From: Nemopilema nomurai
Taxonomy: Eukaryota; Cnidaria; Scyphozoa; Rhizostomeae; Rhizostomatidae
NCBI GenBank assembly: GCA_003864495.1
Contig: ML133493.1
Location: 627,820-691,819 of the forward strand
DNA: 64,000 bases
Direction: 5' to 3'
The position numbers were made by a program, and so were the translations under genes. The notes under the pieces are model-generated. The model saw only the letters and a list, made by a program, of their open reading frames with translations. It was not told the origin of the DNA and did no database searches. Below are positions 50,190 to 62,766 of the stretch, in pieces; the first letter of the stretch is position 1; every line of letters starts with the position of its first letter.

Positions 50190-53100
50190 TTATTCAATCT
50201 CTTCCATCTTATTTGCAACAGAGCACAGAATGTCGTACATCTGTAAGAAAATAGAAACGATAGCAATTTGTTCCTTGGGCACAGAGAGCATTAATGTGAC
50301 AATGCCTGTTTGGTCTTAAAACAACACCCAAGCTTTAAAGGGAAGACCTGAAGCTTCAGATTAATGGACAAAGATAGATGTGTCACATTTAAACGTAGGA
50401 ACAAATGGACAAAGATAGGTGTGTCACACTTACTGCTTCGTAAACAGATCTGAAACATTACTTTATACGTGGACTGCGAGTACGAGTTTGAAGAACAGTT
50501 AAAGCAAAAATTTCTAGAAGGGGGTTCATGAATTTATTCTACGCTTTCCAAAAGCAATCAACTTGCTCGATAGATGTGACTTAAAATCGTGAGAGCTCCA
50601 CTGCCCTGTACAAGTCACACCGGACTAAAGCTATGAACTGTTTCACCCATAACCATATTCATTCAAGAGCAGGGAGCTCCTGGGCCACTAGAAATCAGCA
50701 CACTGCGGCCTCGTTGCAGATCTCGGACCTTTTGCTTGCACGCTAACAGACTTGAAACGAGGTCGCAGCATGCTGATTCGCTAGTTGCCCAGGGGCACCC
50801 TCCTTTAAAGAGGCGTCTTTCTGGAAACTACTGTTAAGTGGAAAGCTAATAATGGAGCAATGGGGGATTCAGCAAACACAAGTTGATAAGGGAAACTGTT
50901 ACCTGTAAGTAGAGGCTCTCACTGTACCTAACTTCTTGGGGTGTGGCAGGGGCACGCCGTTCTGTACTGGGCTTATAACCCTAGGAGAAGACATGCTCAA
51001 ATGAGACATTGTAGCATGGAAACAGCTTACCTGCTGCATATCAAGTCGCAGCATTCTAATGCGAGTTCTAATTGACAGCTTTGCATCAGGCAAAGACACA
51101 GCGCGCAGCTGCTTCTGAAAATTCTCAATGAAAGACTCGGCGTATGATCTTGCCTCCGCAACCAACCCTCTTATGCAAATGACTTAAGAGCCAACGAAGG
51201 GAGGTGATGTAGTTGAGTTAAGCAGAGATAGCAAGAAATAAAAAAATAAGCCTGAACGGTGTAAAAAAACAACACAATTCTTGATAGACAGATTGAAGTT
51301 AGACAAATTCACCATGCATCAAAGAGATCATATAAAAGGAAATATAACATGTGATGAATGATGAATTAAAGATAGACAAAATGTGATAAAATTTGTGGTT
51401 GCATTGTTCTACTCTAGATATTAAAAATAACAGGAAAACCTGATAGACAGAGAGAGACTAAACCTAAAAGATTAAGAGGCTAAAACTTCTAAAAGCGCAG
51501 TTGTCCTATTAGCTTTTTCCGATCTTGATTAGACTTTCGCTGTCATCACAAAGCAATTGGCAAAACGGATTCCGCTCCACGGCTCTTTCTGAATCATAGA
51601 AGCAGCGGCGCCCTAGCAGTGACCTCTTGCCTGTACGGTGGTTACCACAGGGGTGCCAGGCTACACTGAGACGCGGTTTTCTCAATGACCTACATCGGCC
51701 TGTGACGTCACAAGTATATGGATTATTGTGCTCTGGGCACATGAGCTTCAAAGACCACGGCGGAAAGAGATCAGCGGAAACTCTGAAACGGGTGTGTAAC
51801 CTTCACTCCTGCAAATGCTTTTTTTGTATCGAAAGGAACGCTTGACCTAAGCAGTCAGAAGTATCTCTTCTGGTCGAAACTTCAGGTCAAAAGGATTTGC
51901 AGTGACTGCTTCGACTTCATGTAGGAACAAAACGCTCCGCAAAAGCTGTAAGATTTACATTTACGTTAGTTCGAAGAGAATATCCTTCGTAAAGTAAAAG
52001 CTAGGAGATAGTCATACTTACATAACTTTTGTTTGCTGTTGTTTCAACACTTAGCTGCTTTTGGTTAGATGACGAGGTAGAAGTGCCATCTGTGTAAGGA
52101 AACAAATATGATACAAATGGTATATGATGTAGAGACAAAATAGAGGAAGAAGACGAGATAACAGGGGAAGAGGAATAAGACGGTACGGGAGAGGATAGGA
52201 AGAGGGTGCAAGACCTGTCGGATTATGGGCTGTTGAAATTTCTACCTCTATGGATGATCCCCGCAACAATACCATAAACAAATTTACTTTCGCTTAAAAA
52301 GTGACGTCAAAAGAAGAATGTTTTGATGTCCTTAGGGTACCGTGGTGCTTCGTGGGATACATCCCAAGAATGGCGTACAATTCTCGAAAAAGAGTATAAT
52401 TCAAACAACTTTCACTGTTGAACTTACGCAAAAACCAAAAAAGGAACTTTCTTTACGCGTGATGGAAAGTAATAAATTCTCATTAAAAAGGAAACAATAT
52501 AACATGGAAATCCACGGAAGACCATAAAAATCCTATGCGCTAATGCATTGATATCATTTAAGCAACAATAAACCATAGTCTTTGCTTGCTTTTCTTACAC
52601 TTTGCATACTTTAAATATGTACTGATAAGTCAAGCATTCAATATTGGCTGAAACCTTTTGCTCTCGTTTTCGGATTTCCAGACGACTTTCCTCTCGACGA
52701 AGCTGGCCTTGTATCCTGTTAAAAACCAAATGAATTTGCGATAGAAGAGTCCCATCAAATTTCTTGATGCAAAAGTTCTTCTTGCGTTAGAGAAACTAAA
52801 AAGATTTCGAGGAACATTTCAATTGGCTTCGTCAGTGTAAAAAACTATCAAATTTTCCACAAACTCGACGCGACATCTAGTCGATTACCTTTTTCTTTGA
52901 ATCTAGCTTCTTGTCAGGTGTTTGCTTTTGGACATCTTGGGACTGGCCCTTCTTTGGTTTCTTAGTTACTGGATGGAGGAAACGAAAAAGGTCCCTGTCA
53001 ATCTTTCAAATATCTAGCGCCATACAAAATTTTTACTTTATGATCAGCCTTAACAAAAATATAACCATGGGTATCCTTTAGACACTTTTATGTTTACCTA

Positions 53101-56100
53101 GTCAAATACAAGTCCTATGCCACGGCCTAAATCCCAAAAAGGACAAAGGTATGAAGATACTTGTAGGCAAAGAAGGATTTATGTCACCTTCCTCCTGCTG
53201 AACTTCCAGATGAAACTCTTTTGCTGGAAGACCCATCGACTTTCGGAGAGCCCCAGCCTTTGAGTAGAAATTGTCCACAGCTTCACAGAGGATTTGATAG
53301 CTAAATACACAGAACTGCGCATTACAATGTTATCTGAACATCAAATTGCCTAGAGGCACAAATCGTGGACTTCGGACACTCGTTTTGCAATAAGAATGAT
53401 AAAATGACACGTGACTTTGTAAATGATTTTTCTTGATGGTGAACATATTTTAACATAATTAGTGAAAAACTTGATTCCCAAGTTTTATCGTTAAAAGAGG
53501 CGATGCTGAAAGTGTAAAGACAAAACAAAAGCTTTCCCCTATGATGAAACTTTCTTGCTACATAGAGAGCCTTAGAAGCTAGCATACTTCCTTACAAATA
53601 GTTATAAAATAAAAATCAAGTAATTAAACCAACAAGAGCATGTAAAGGATTCTATTTTCATTGCTATTTTCAATTCCTGTAATGCGCAGAGCTGTCAATG
53701 CCCTATGAAAATACCACATATCTGCACTTCGATTTGGGGATGGTTTTAGGAAACTGGCCAGTTGAAAGCGGTTACTCATAAGCAACTAACAGATTGGATT
53801 CATCACATCTGGATATCATATCATTTTGGACAATGCTACTGTATAAACAAACCAAAAATTGTGCTTAGGCCGTTGCACTGGGTCATCTGCTTCGAAGGCG
53901 AACATCTGAACATCTTCATTTAGCTTCTGAATGAGGGACTCTTTGGTTTCGTCGTCCTCCTGCGCCTTGGCTACCTGCTCATAGAAATATAACTGTTAAT
54001 GATAAGCTAGAAATATCTTCGTAGCTTGGGTGCCTAGATACCCAGCAACAGCAATAACGTATTTGGACAAATGCAAAAGAGGACTCACTACGTCGCTATT
54101 TAGACATCAGTTTTGTTTCCTATAGGGGTAGCAGCCAGAACGTTCAGTTTCAGACAAGCATACATGCATGCTCAAATTCAGCTGTGTTTGGCTGGCCAAG
54201 ACTGCAAATCATTTTTAATCCAGTGAAAGGGAAATTCACAAGAAAGTTTGTTTTGGATCAATATGAAAGTCAATTTCAACAGACGAGTCGAATAAAGGCG
54301 TCTTTATTCCATAACTTATCTCGACGCTAGAATTGATAACGTAGATGTATATGCACATTTGCATCGAACTAGAGTTGGCGATAAGATAATTTGGGCTTAA
54401 ACGCGTCAACTAATCAAATTGTATTTAACAGATTATGACCGCATCAGGTTTCGGATAAATCTTGATAGCTGTAGGAACGACCTAAAGGAAATTGGATTTA
54501 AACATACTAATCATCTAGTGGCAGAAACTGCTCTACATTGCAAAAACGAAATCTCGTTTTCTTGAAGGAGAAAAGTGAATCAAGAAGCATTAAGCAGTTT
54601 GCGTAATTAAATAAGTAGACATTAGTCAGATGAATAGATTGATCTTCAGATTACTATCGCACAAAAAAATAAAATGATTTCAAGTTTATTACCAAAAATG
54701 GGTACATTTTAAATTGACTAATGGAATTGGTCGGTGAAACATAACTGCATTTGAAGGACAATGATTTGCATATGGAAATATTTGTACTAACATGGCCTGA
54801 ACAAAACTGAAAAAAGGAATTTTATTCGATGTGATTTAATACTTACCCAACCTACCTACACTTATCCTCTCCCACAATTCGTTCATTCGTTCATTTCCTA
54901 ATGAAACTGCTAATATGTCTAAAGAGCCTATTACTAGCTTTCCAAAACAATGATAACAGTTTGTTGTGTAACAATGAAAATAGAAGAATCCTGTCTCTTT
55001 TTTACATGGGAATTAAGAACAGAAGGTGTTATCTACGAAAAAACAATAGATTTTCTTGAGGAACGCAATCAATTTGAGTATGTAGAAACTATGACGAACC
55101 TCTAGCAACGTTTGCATGTTCATATCCCAATGGTCGTCTGGGTTCAGCTGCTGATAGAAGTGCTTTAAGTCTGACACAGCTTCCGTGTTGAACGTCATCT
55201 AAAAAACGTGACGTGTAACGGTGACAGCTCTTTTCGATGGTGAAGACAAAATGCAAGTATCGGTCAGCATGCAGTAATTGTCAAAGATAATTCGAAGATC
55301 TCATGCATACCTTGTCATTTTGTCTTGAAAACAACTCTTCTTCCTAAGTGTAAATAAAGAATATCACCTACCCAGTTTCAACAATGCATTTAAATGAGAA
55401 GTTATCGAAAAGCGGCATGGTAAAATGAATTGCGAGGAACACTTTAAATGCTTCAAATGCAGTATCTTGGCGTTAAGATAACTACAAATAATTATAACTT
55501 AATCAAGCAAATTAAAAAGGTTGATGTGATTTGAAGTGTGTAAACATACTGTGATGTACGTATCAATGGGGGTTGAGGGTCTCGGGGGTGTCCGAACCCC
55601 ATTGAAAATCTCTTCAACAATCTCGCGAATGAAGGAAGCCTTCTGCCTTCTTTGTAGTTCCTCCTGAAATTCAATTCAACAATCAAAAGCACTGTATAAA
55701 CAAAATTAGCTGACCGACTGCATAGATCAGCGATCCAATGGGATGGATCCGCAGCTTACATAACTGATCAATCCATTCTGGCAGAAATCGCTGCACACGC
55801 TACTGCTGCAATCCACCAAAAGAGATGATTGAATCGGCGCTTATCCTGAATTACTTAGTCAAATTTGGAATCATAAAAAATGCATGAAATCGAAGACCAA
55901 ATCACATGGCCTAACCTTACCACTGCCAATCTTCTTATAAATCAAAAATGGATTTATAGATAGAGGAACGTAGTGTGAAGCTATGGAGACATAATAAGGG
56001 TAGCAAGCGGCTCTAATGCCACACAATATAAGGAGCAACATGGAGCAATATACATAGATGACATTTCTATGGAACATTCTCGACCTCCAGCTCTTTTCTT

Positions 56101-59100
56101 TGCTTTGCCAGCTTGTCTTCTTCAGTGGCTACTCCCTTGAGGACAATGGTGATTGGTGCTCCTCCACACAATATTGGCTGCGTATCGAGCAGCCATGTTT
56201 CACTAAAAATGCCAGCATTTATCGATTGAAACGTGAATTTTATTTTTAAGCTGTCATTCGGAAGTATGACACCTAAAAAGAAGAACGTTAATAGGTGTTT
56301 AGCTACTATAAATAATTTTTAAATTGTCATAAAGTAAAAGAAGGATTGAAACATGCTGCGACTAATTTTTATGCTTCAACTCAGAGAAAAATATGAAAAC
56401 ATAAACATCAAAATACTTGTTGAAAAATAATCTTGTACAGCATAATTTTGTGACAAATAAAAGATTAAGCTACAAAGTTGCACAACGACAAGACCATTTC
56501 ACTATTTTCACGGAAGACTTACCATTTCGAATGTCGAAGTAAAACCTTTGCAAAGGTCTCACTCTCTTTATACCAAAGGGATCTTTTGAAGGAAGTTTCT
56601 AAAATTTACGGAGGAAAATGAGGATACATTAATAAGCTGATGTGTGCGTAAAGTCAAACTTGAATTGCTGCAGAAAACGCACAAGAACTACCAATGATTA
56701 GGAACAGACCAGGACCATATGGTCAACAAATTGCTGTTTCAGACACTTCTGAACCTTGACACCTTCTATTCTAGGATTGCATTGTGATATACGAAAATTT
56801 ACTGATAAATTGTGTGCGTAATAATTGTACAAAAGAGTTCCAAAGTAATGTTCATTCGAGAAACGCGAAACCAGACTAAGCACATGTTTACCTTCCAAGA
56901 AAAGTAGATGGCTGCTGTCCCGTCATTGGTGATGTCAATATGGCTAGATGACTTCGTGCCTGCCTCTGAATGAAACTGTAGCCTCAGTTCGAGTCCTTCA
57001 TCAGCCTCCTTCCTATCAGCAAGGTCCCTCCACTGGGCAGAATATCCGTTTATTGTAAGCGACGGTCCAAATATGGGCAATGGTACGACATCCTCGTAGT
57101 CTGCCAACGGGTCCCTAGGGACAGTTTAATCAAATTAAATTAAACCTGGCACTAACCCAAAGCCTTAAAGTGAATAAAACATGCTTCGGGGGACAAATGA
57201 GGTTGCCCTTCTCCTTAAGAACATAGAAATAGGCGCATTCTCCTTAAGATCATTGGTCATATGGCAACAATATCCCCAGAATGCTAAATTGCCAGTTGAC
57301 AAGATAAATATATAAGTAATATTCACTAAATATCACCAATTAAAAAGAAGACAACTAACAGACAATTTGACAAAACTATTGGTTCTTGATTCTACCCATG
57401 CCTTTCCGTCATTCTGTCAATGTTCTAAATTTTCTAACCCGATTAACACACGAAAGGGACAAAAGGGAGAGATTTTTGAGCATGGAAATTGCAGAGAAAT
57501 AGAGAGCAATGGGCAAGAGACGTAATGCTTACTGTAAATTATCGAAGTTTTGGGAGATTTCATCCGTCACAGTGGCTGTTTCATCCTCTGTCTGTTTGTT
57601 GTTGTTCATTTCTTGACCACTGTCTACGGACTGGCCAATGACTTCTAGTTCATCCATATACTGCAAAAGGTATGTCATTAGTGTATCTTTAAGCATTGTT
57701 TCTTTAAAAAGCCCCAAAAGGCCATGAAGGTGCAAAATAATACGAATAAAACAAACGTTAAAACTGGGCACTTAAACTGGAAGAAAAGGATCCCTAATAA
57801 GCTTCTTGATGATGTTATTAAGTGAACTTGCGCTTGGATTAGAGCTTTAAAGCATCAAAAATGGAAGAACCAAATAACGTATTAGGCTCTTTAGATCCTT
57901 ACTCTTACGATTTATCATATAAGATAGAAGAAAATTTTAAACAAAAAGTAACATTTCATTGCACTTTCTTAGTGGTCTTCGGATAGTCTCTGGGTTTCAA
58001 CAAGGGACAAACAATCAGAAAGTGGTGTCTGTCCCAAAAACGAGAAAATGTCCGTGTGTTAGTGCATCGCAATGAAAGCTACGTGACCGAGTAGCGGCCC
58101 ATTCAAAGCTTTTGGCCAAAGTGCAGAGGAAATGCGGGAATAAGACACTCAGCAGCGAGGACTTACTGGTCGGTGCGAAGCCAGCTCGTCGATAACGCCT
58201 ATTAACTGATGCTTCCTTTCTCGCAGGTACTCCGACTTGAGCCAAGGATAATGGACGAAAGCCATGCGTCGAGTTTCAGACCAATCTGTGCCAAGCGACC
58301 TTCGGATGCCAACCGGCTTACCGATGTACTCAATGGAGGGAGCGAAGCCACGCTCTGTCTGGGTTAGCGTCATGCTAAGAGGAAAACAAAAACATGGCTG
58401 GTAAAAGCAAAGAGCCAAGAACACATATTATCGATGAACAGACACGATATCAAATCAATTTAATAGTGCTTTCTATCATAAGTCTGTTGTGGGAAAATAT
58501 CGATGTAACGTAGCCCAAATGCACCAATTGGGACCATATGGATGATGCAAAGCCTTCTAGTGAACGCACCAGGGTGAAGATTCTTTAGGTAGCAGAATGA
58601 AAAGTGGAGCCAAGGAAACAACCAGCAGTCTGCTGTCTTCATGATAGGCGTGCACTTGCAGGTAGAAATGGGCTCAAAGCCTTACACTTTGGAATATTTA
58701 TTGCTATTAGCATGTTTCTTTTGGAGGAGAAAAGGCCAATATCTCGAGAGTTAAGAAGTCCCTCTTGCTTCCTCTCCAGTGCTCATTTCTTACATTTAAT
58801 GCTAAATTCAGAACATTACCCCTTCTTACCTGTCTGTCACGTGACCAAGCTTTTTAAGCACCTTTGCGACCATACCTTTGGCTCAAAATTTCATTAAATA
58901 TTATAACGAAATACCAAAAAAGTGTTCCTACTCAATTCCTTCTCCACCACCAACATTTTCAACTTGCTTCCAAAATTCACTCCCAACGCGATCTAAAGAG
59001 AAAGAAACAAATTAAAGAGAGAGAGCAGCTGGGTGTTCAGCGCAGAGTTGTTTCAAACATTCAGCACAGACCTCAACTCATAATGAGAAATTTGTCAGCA

Positions 59101-62100
59101 CATAGGCAAAGATTCATACTCACAGCCCTTCCCATAATCCATCGCAGGTATGGCTCTGTCTATGAGGGCTCTACAGAAAACAGAATTTGAGTTGAAGAGA
59201 AAATATCTCCGAAGAGTATCTCATTCAGCCAATAAATTCTTGAGAGCATTGTACAAACTCATGCTATTAAATGACAAAATCTACTTCGGCCATCTAAAGA
59301 CAAGCAAAATGGAGTCCAACATAAGTCAAATCAAAAAGGTTAAGCAGAAAGGTTATTCCTTGCTACAACTGTGTTGAGACATAGCTCTTAATGTATTTAT
59401 AATTAGGCTTCAGAACATGCATGCCATTCACAACTATTACCACATAGATACACTTACAACGATAGCCAGAGGACACAAATACAAGGTAAGCAGATGGGAC
59501 TCAAACAGATGGGATTCAAACAGAGGGGATGAAGCTGTTCAACCCAAAGCCTGCCCACTGTACCTGCACATAGAGATGAGTTTGGCTAATCTGTCTGGGA
59601 AACAGCTAGTGGTCTTAGCTTCATTACAAAAGCTACATATATAGAAAGTATAGAAGTGAAGAATTGTCTGGATGAAATGAAACTTACCTGTCCTCCTGCT
59701 TCATTCTGAAATCCACATCCTGATTCATCAAAAGCATATCAGGTGGTACATTCATTGTGTCTGGTTACAGAGGAAGCTCTGTTAGTTTACACAAAGGGTA
59801 AACAAATATACAAAGATTGACTGCAGAGCTATCAAACTTTCCCTCTAATCAAAACACAATTAAACATAAACACTGTAACTAATGATTGGAAAGTGGGGGC
59901 TTTAAATGAATTCAAGCTATAATGAAAAAAGGAAAGCCTCAATATGCTTTCAGATACTTTTATATAAAAGCCCTTTTAGCAGCAACTCATTATCAAATGG
60001 ATACCTGAAAGGTACTGCTGTTCTTTTCTCCTTTTCTTCATTTGCCTCTCCCAGTTTTCAAGGGCTCGGGTCTCATCAATCTAAAACATCAATTAAAGAA
60101 ACCTGATTTTCTGACAATTAAATATCTTTAGAATGTGAAGTTGACAATATAGGATGTCAGTAATGAGAGCCTGATGTTTTAGAAAATTGGGCATGACATT
60201 AATAAACATCAAGTAGGTGCAGAATAATGTCATTGTGCCTTACCTTTGCTTGACCAGATCTTGGAGCACTGCCCCAAGGCTTTGTGTTTTCTTCATCTTC
60301 TGGCCAAGGGCTCGGGGCAGACTGTAACAAAGGAAACTTTTCATTTTCATCTTCAAAACTTATGATTGGCATGAAAAGAAGAGGCCTTAGCTGCAAACTA
60401 CATACTTACTTGAAAATTTAAAAAATTTGTCTCTGTTGCTACAAATCTACTTTCTAATAGTTGAAAGCCACTCTAAAAAAACAAAATGCACAACTAATAG
60501 AAAAAAAACAAAAGGTAGGTTTCCAGATATGTCTTCAATTTAGTAGTTAAAATACTGGCTGATATTGATATGCAGATATTGATTCATAGAACTACCTCTT
60601 GAACAATTTAAAAAGAAGTAAACTTCAAGAAAATGTCATGTTAGAGGTCTTTTTGATAACTTAGGCATCCTTCAAACAGATAATGTGAAATTGGAGACAA
60701 GGTTGGCTTACCTTGCAGACATTGTTTAATGATGCATTCTAAAAACCAAAAACAGCATTTCAAAAAAATTCCACATTTGCTAAGCAACCTATTTACCTTT
60801 CTTCAACTAAAATGTCATTGTGATGCTCCTGAAGTAGGAGAATCTTTCTGTACATACCATGAATTATTTTTCGAATGGAATAATTTGAAGCTGCAGGAAG
60901 TGAAAAGAATTCTGTATCCATGAGCAACACCAAGAGCTGCAAAGAAGGAATATGTGAAAATGGCTAAAACATGATTTTACTCACGATGGTATCACCAGCT
61001 TTGGCTGCCTGTTGAACAAAATCTTCAATAGAGCCAAGAATACTATGTGGAATGATTCTTCCTGAATTGTCAAGCCTAAGGCCTGGAAAATCTACAAAGG
61101 AGATAAAATATCATTTTAAACTATGAAATTGTTTAGTCTTGCAGAAAATTATTTAGATAATATTACATGAACAAAGCTTGAATAGCATACTTAGTAAAAA
61201 GGTATTTCACATAAAAAGGCAATGAAAAAGAATAAGCTTCAAATAGAGAACACTTATGGCACTACCATCTGGATTAGGCAACTTGAGATCAGCATCAGAT
61301 GGAGCTCTTCTTGCAACTGTAATCCTAAAAATTGATTCAGAATTACTCAATAACAAATATCTTGCAAAAGCAAATATGCAGAAATTCAAAAGGTGATTTG
61401 CAAATATGTTTTGAACAACTTCACAAATTTCAAGAATATTTACTGAGTACAACCTAACAAAATGTTGATGCCTACTTTTTGCTCTGTTTAGGTGAAGTTG
61501 GCACTGGTGCTCTTTTCTTTACAAGGACTTTTGTAGTTTTGCATTCACCTTTTGATGTCAATGGAGCAGCATACTAATGAAATAAACATATTTCAACTGT
61601 AATTTATTGATCATATGATCTTACCATAAACTGTAATGTCAAGTGGTATTTCAAAGACAGAAAATGACCAAAAGAGATTTTCAATGACCAAAAGAGAGCC
61701 ATTTTCAAAAATTTTTCCTGTAAGCCTCAACAAATGAATATAATTATCATCAGAAACCAAAACTATAATAATATTTACTCACACTTTTTAGCTCCTTCGG
61801 GTTAATTCTCAAAGACATTATCTGCTGATCTATCTCTGACTGACGTTGTAGAGGTGATTCAAAACCAAGAGCATTCCCATTTGGACCACCAGCATCCACA
61901 AGTGGAGAGATCGTCTTATTGTCAGGAGTGCCTCCACCTTTGGATCTTCTTGCTGATTTAGAAGCTGCTATCTTTTCTAAAATAAAAATTTTATGAAAAA
62001 ATTGGCAAATATTATCCTAAAACCCAAAATATTTCTTCTATTTTTAGTAAGATAGTAAGACAAGGCATTTGCGTAAAGCATATATTACGCAAAGAAAAGG

Positions 62101-62457
62101 GCGGATAGGCAGCTGTAAACATGTTGTTGTTTATACTGCAGCTTTCATCAGAGACTCTAGGTATTGAATATGGATATCATCGTATGGTGGCATCTGCTTC
62201 TTATAATATGTCCTTGCTTTATCAAGACTAAACTCATTTAGCTCCCTTTTTCAAATGTAACCAAGAAGAAATAAACTATATTTTTATCGCCTGCTGCTCA
62301 TTAATTCTTGAGGTCAGCATTAAGTTGTAATACTATTGGCAAATCTCTCCCCTAACATGGCCGAAAGGAATTCCTTTACAAAAAGGGAAATATCCAAGAT
62401 ACCTGAAGACCTTGGCCGGTCCTTTTTTGATTGCTTTATGGCAAGTTTTGAAGTCAT
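50190..62457 (-). CDS. MYCBPAP: MYCBP-associated protein (MYCBPAP), cilium/sperm-flagellum protein
   Basis: MYCBPAP binds MYCBP (AMY-1) and is linked to the axonemal central apparatus and sperm flagella in mammals. Exons 1-25 join in phase: 62457-62403, 61976-61783, 61573-61476, 61324-61266, 61091-60985, 60738-60712, 60472-60410, 60321-60244, 60080-60005, 59760-59688, 59170-59124, 58992-58932, 58374-58167, 57660-57533, 57114-56892, 56598-56523, 56272-56076, 55663-55550, 55343-55311, 55198-55100, 53974-53853, 53300-53188, 52968-52889, 52715-52655, 52089-52022. Then come 51165-51031 (start unsure), 50980-50903 and 50240-50190. Signatures: RVGSEFW, FAPSIEYIGKPVG, VPLPIFGPSLTING, an Ig/MSP-like segment with NDGTAAIYFSWK, and AGIFSETWLLDT. 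Total is about 907 codons (human 947). The 25/26 join has a phase conflict; the exon 17 donor is weak, with an in-frame alternative at 56083. Confidence 0.9.
50363..50432. repeat. 29-bp direct repeat, 41-bp period
   Basis: AATGGACAAAGATAGATGTG and following bases (50363-50391) recur at 50404-50432 with two changes. It lies in the last intron of MYCBPAP. Confidence 0.8.
59491..59529. repeat. 15-bp tandem repeat in a MYCBPAP intron
   Basis: CAGATGGGACTCAAA, CAGATGGGATTCAAA and a partial third copy CAGAGGGGA follow one another without gaps. Confidence 0.85.
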
Positions 62458-62766
62458 TTTCCGCCGCCCTTTCAGTTCTCAAAGAGCAATCTCATCCGCC
62501 ATTATGATTCTGGCAGTTGCTAAGTTGCTTGGAGACAAGAACCAAAGATCAACCTCGTGTCCAAAGCCAACCAATTTTACAATTTTTTTTCGATTCGTGC
62601 CGTGTGCGAGAGCAGACGTGTTTTCGATGGCGGGGAAAAATTTCTTGATTTTGTTGCTGAAAACTTTGGTGAAGTTACTGAAATATAGTTTACGGTGACA
62701 GAAAGATAAATCAAGTTATTTATTGCTGTTATGGATGCTTTTCTGTCGGAATAAGGCGGCGTTTCG
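62458..62766. promoter_or_regulatory. MYCBPAP upstream region abutting the retroelement
   Basis: Only 309 bp separates the MYCBPAP start codon from the first ATG of the plus-strand retroelement frame. A seven-codon upstream open frame for MYCBPAP is present (62502-62479, minus). No TATA box was identified. Confidence 0.45.
62479..62502 (-). promoter_or_regulatory. upstream open reading frame of MYCBPAP
   Basis: ATGGCGGATGAGATTGCTCT and then TTGA encode MADEIAL and a stop, 45 bases upstream of the main ATG. The uORF start sits in a good context. It matters only if transcripts begin upstream of it. Confidence 0.35.

Noticed and set aside
62336..62698. 120-codon plus-strand open frame before the retroelement
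   Set aside because: It overlaps MYCBPAP exon 1 in antisense, and no element-like motif is seen in it.
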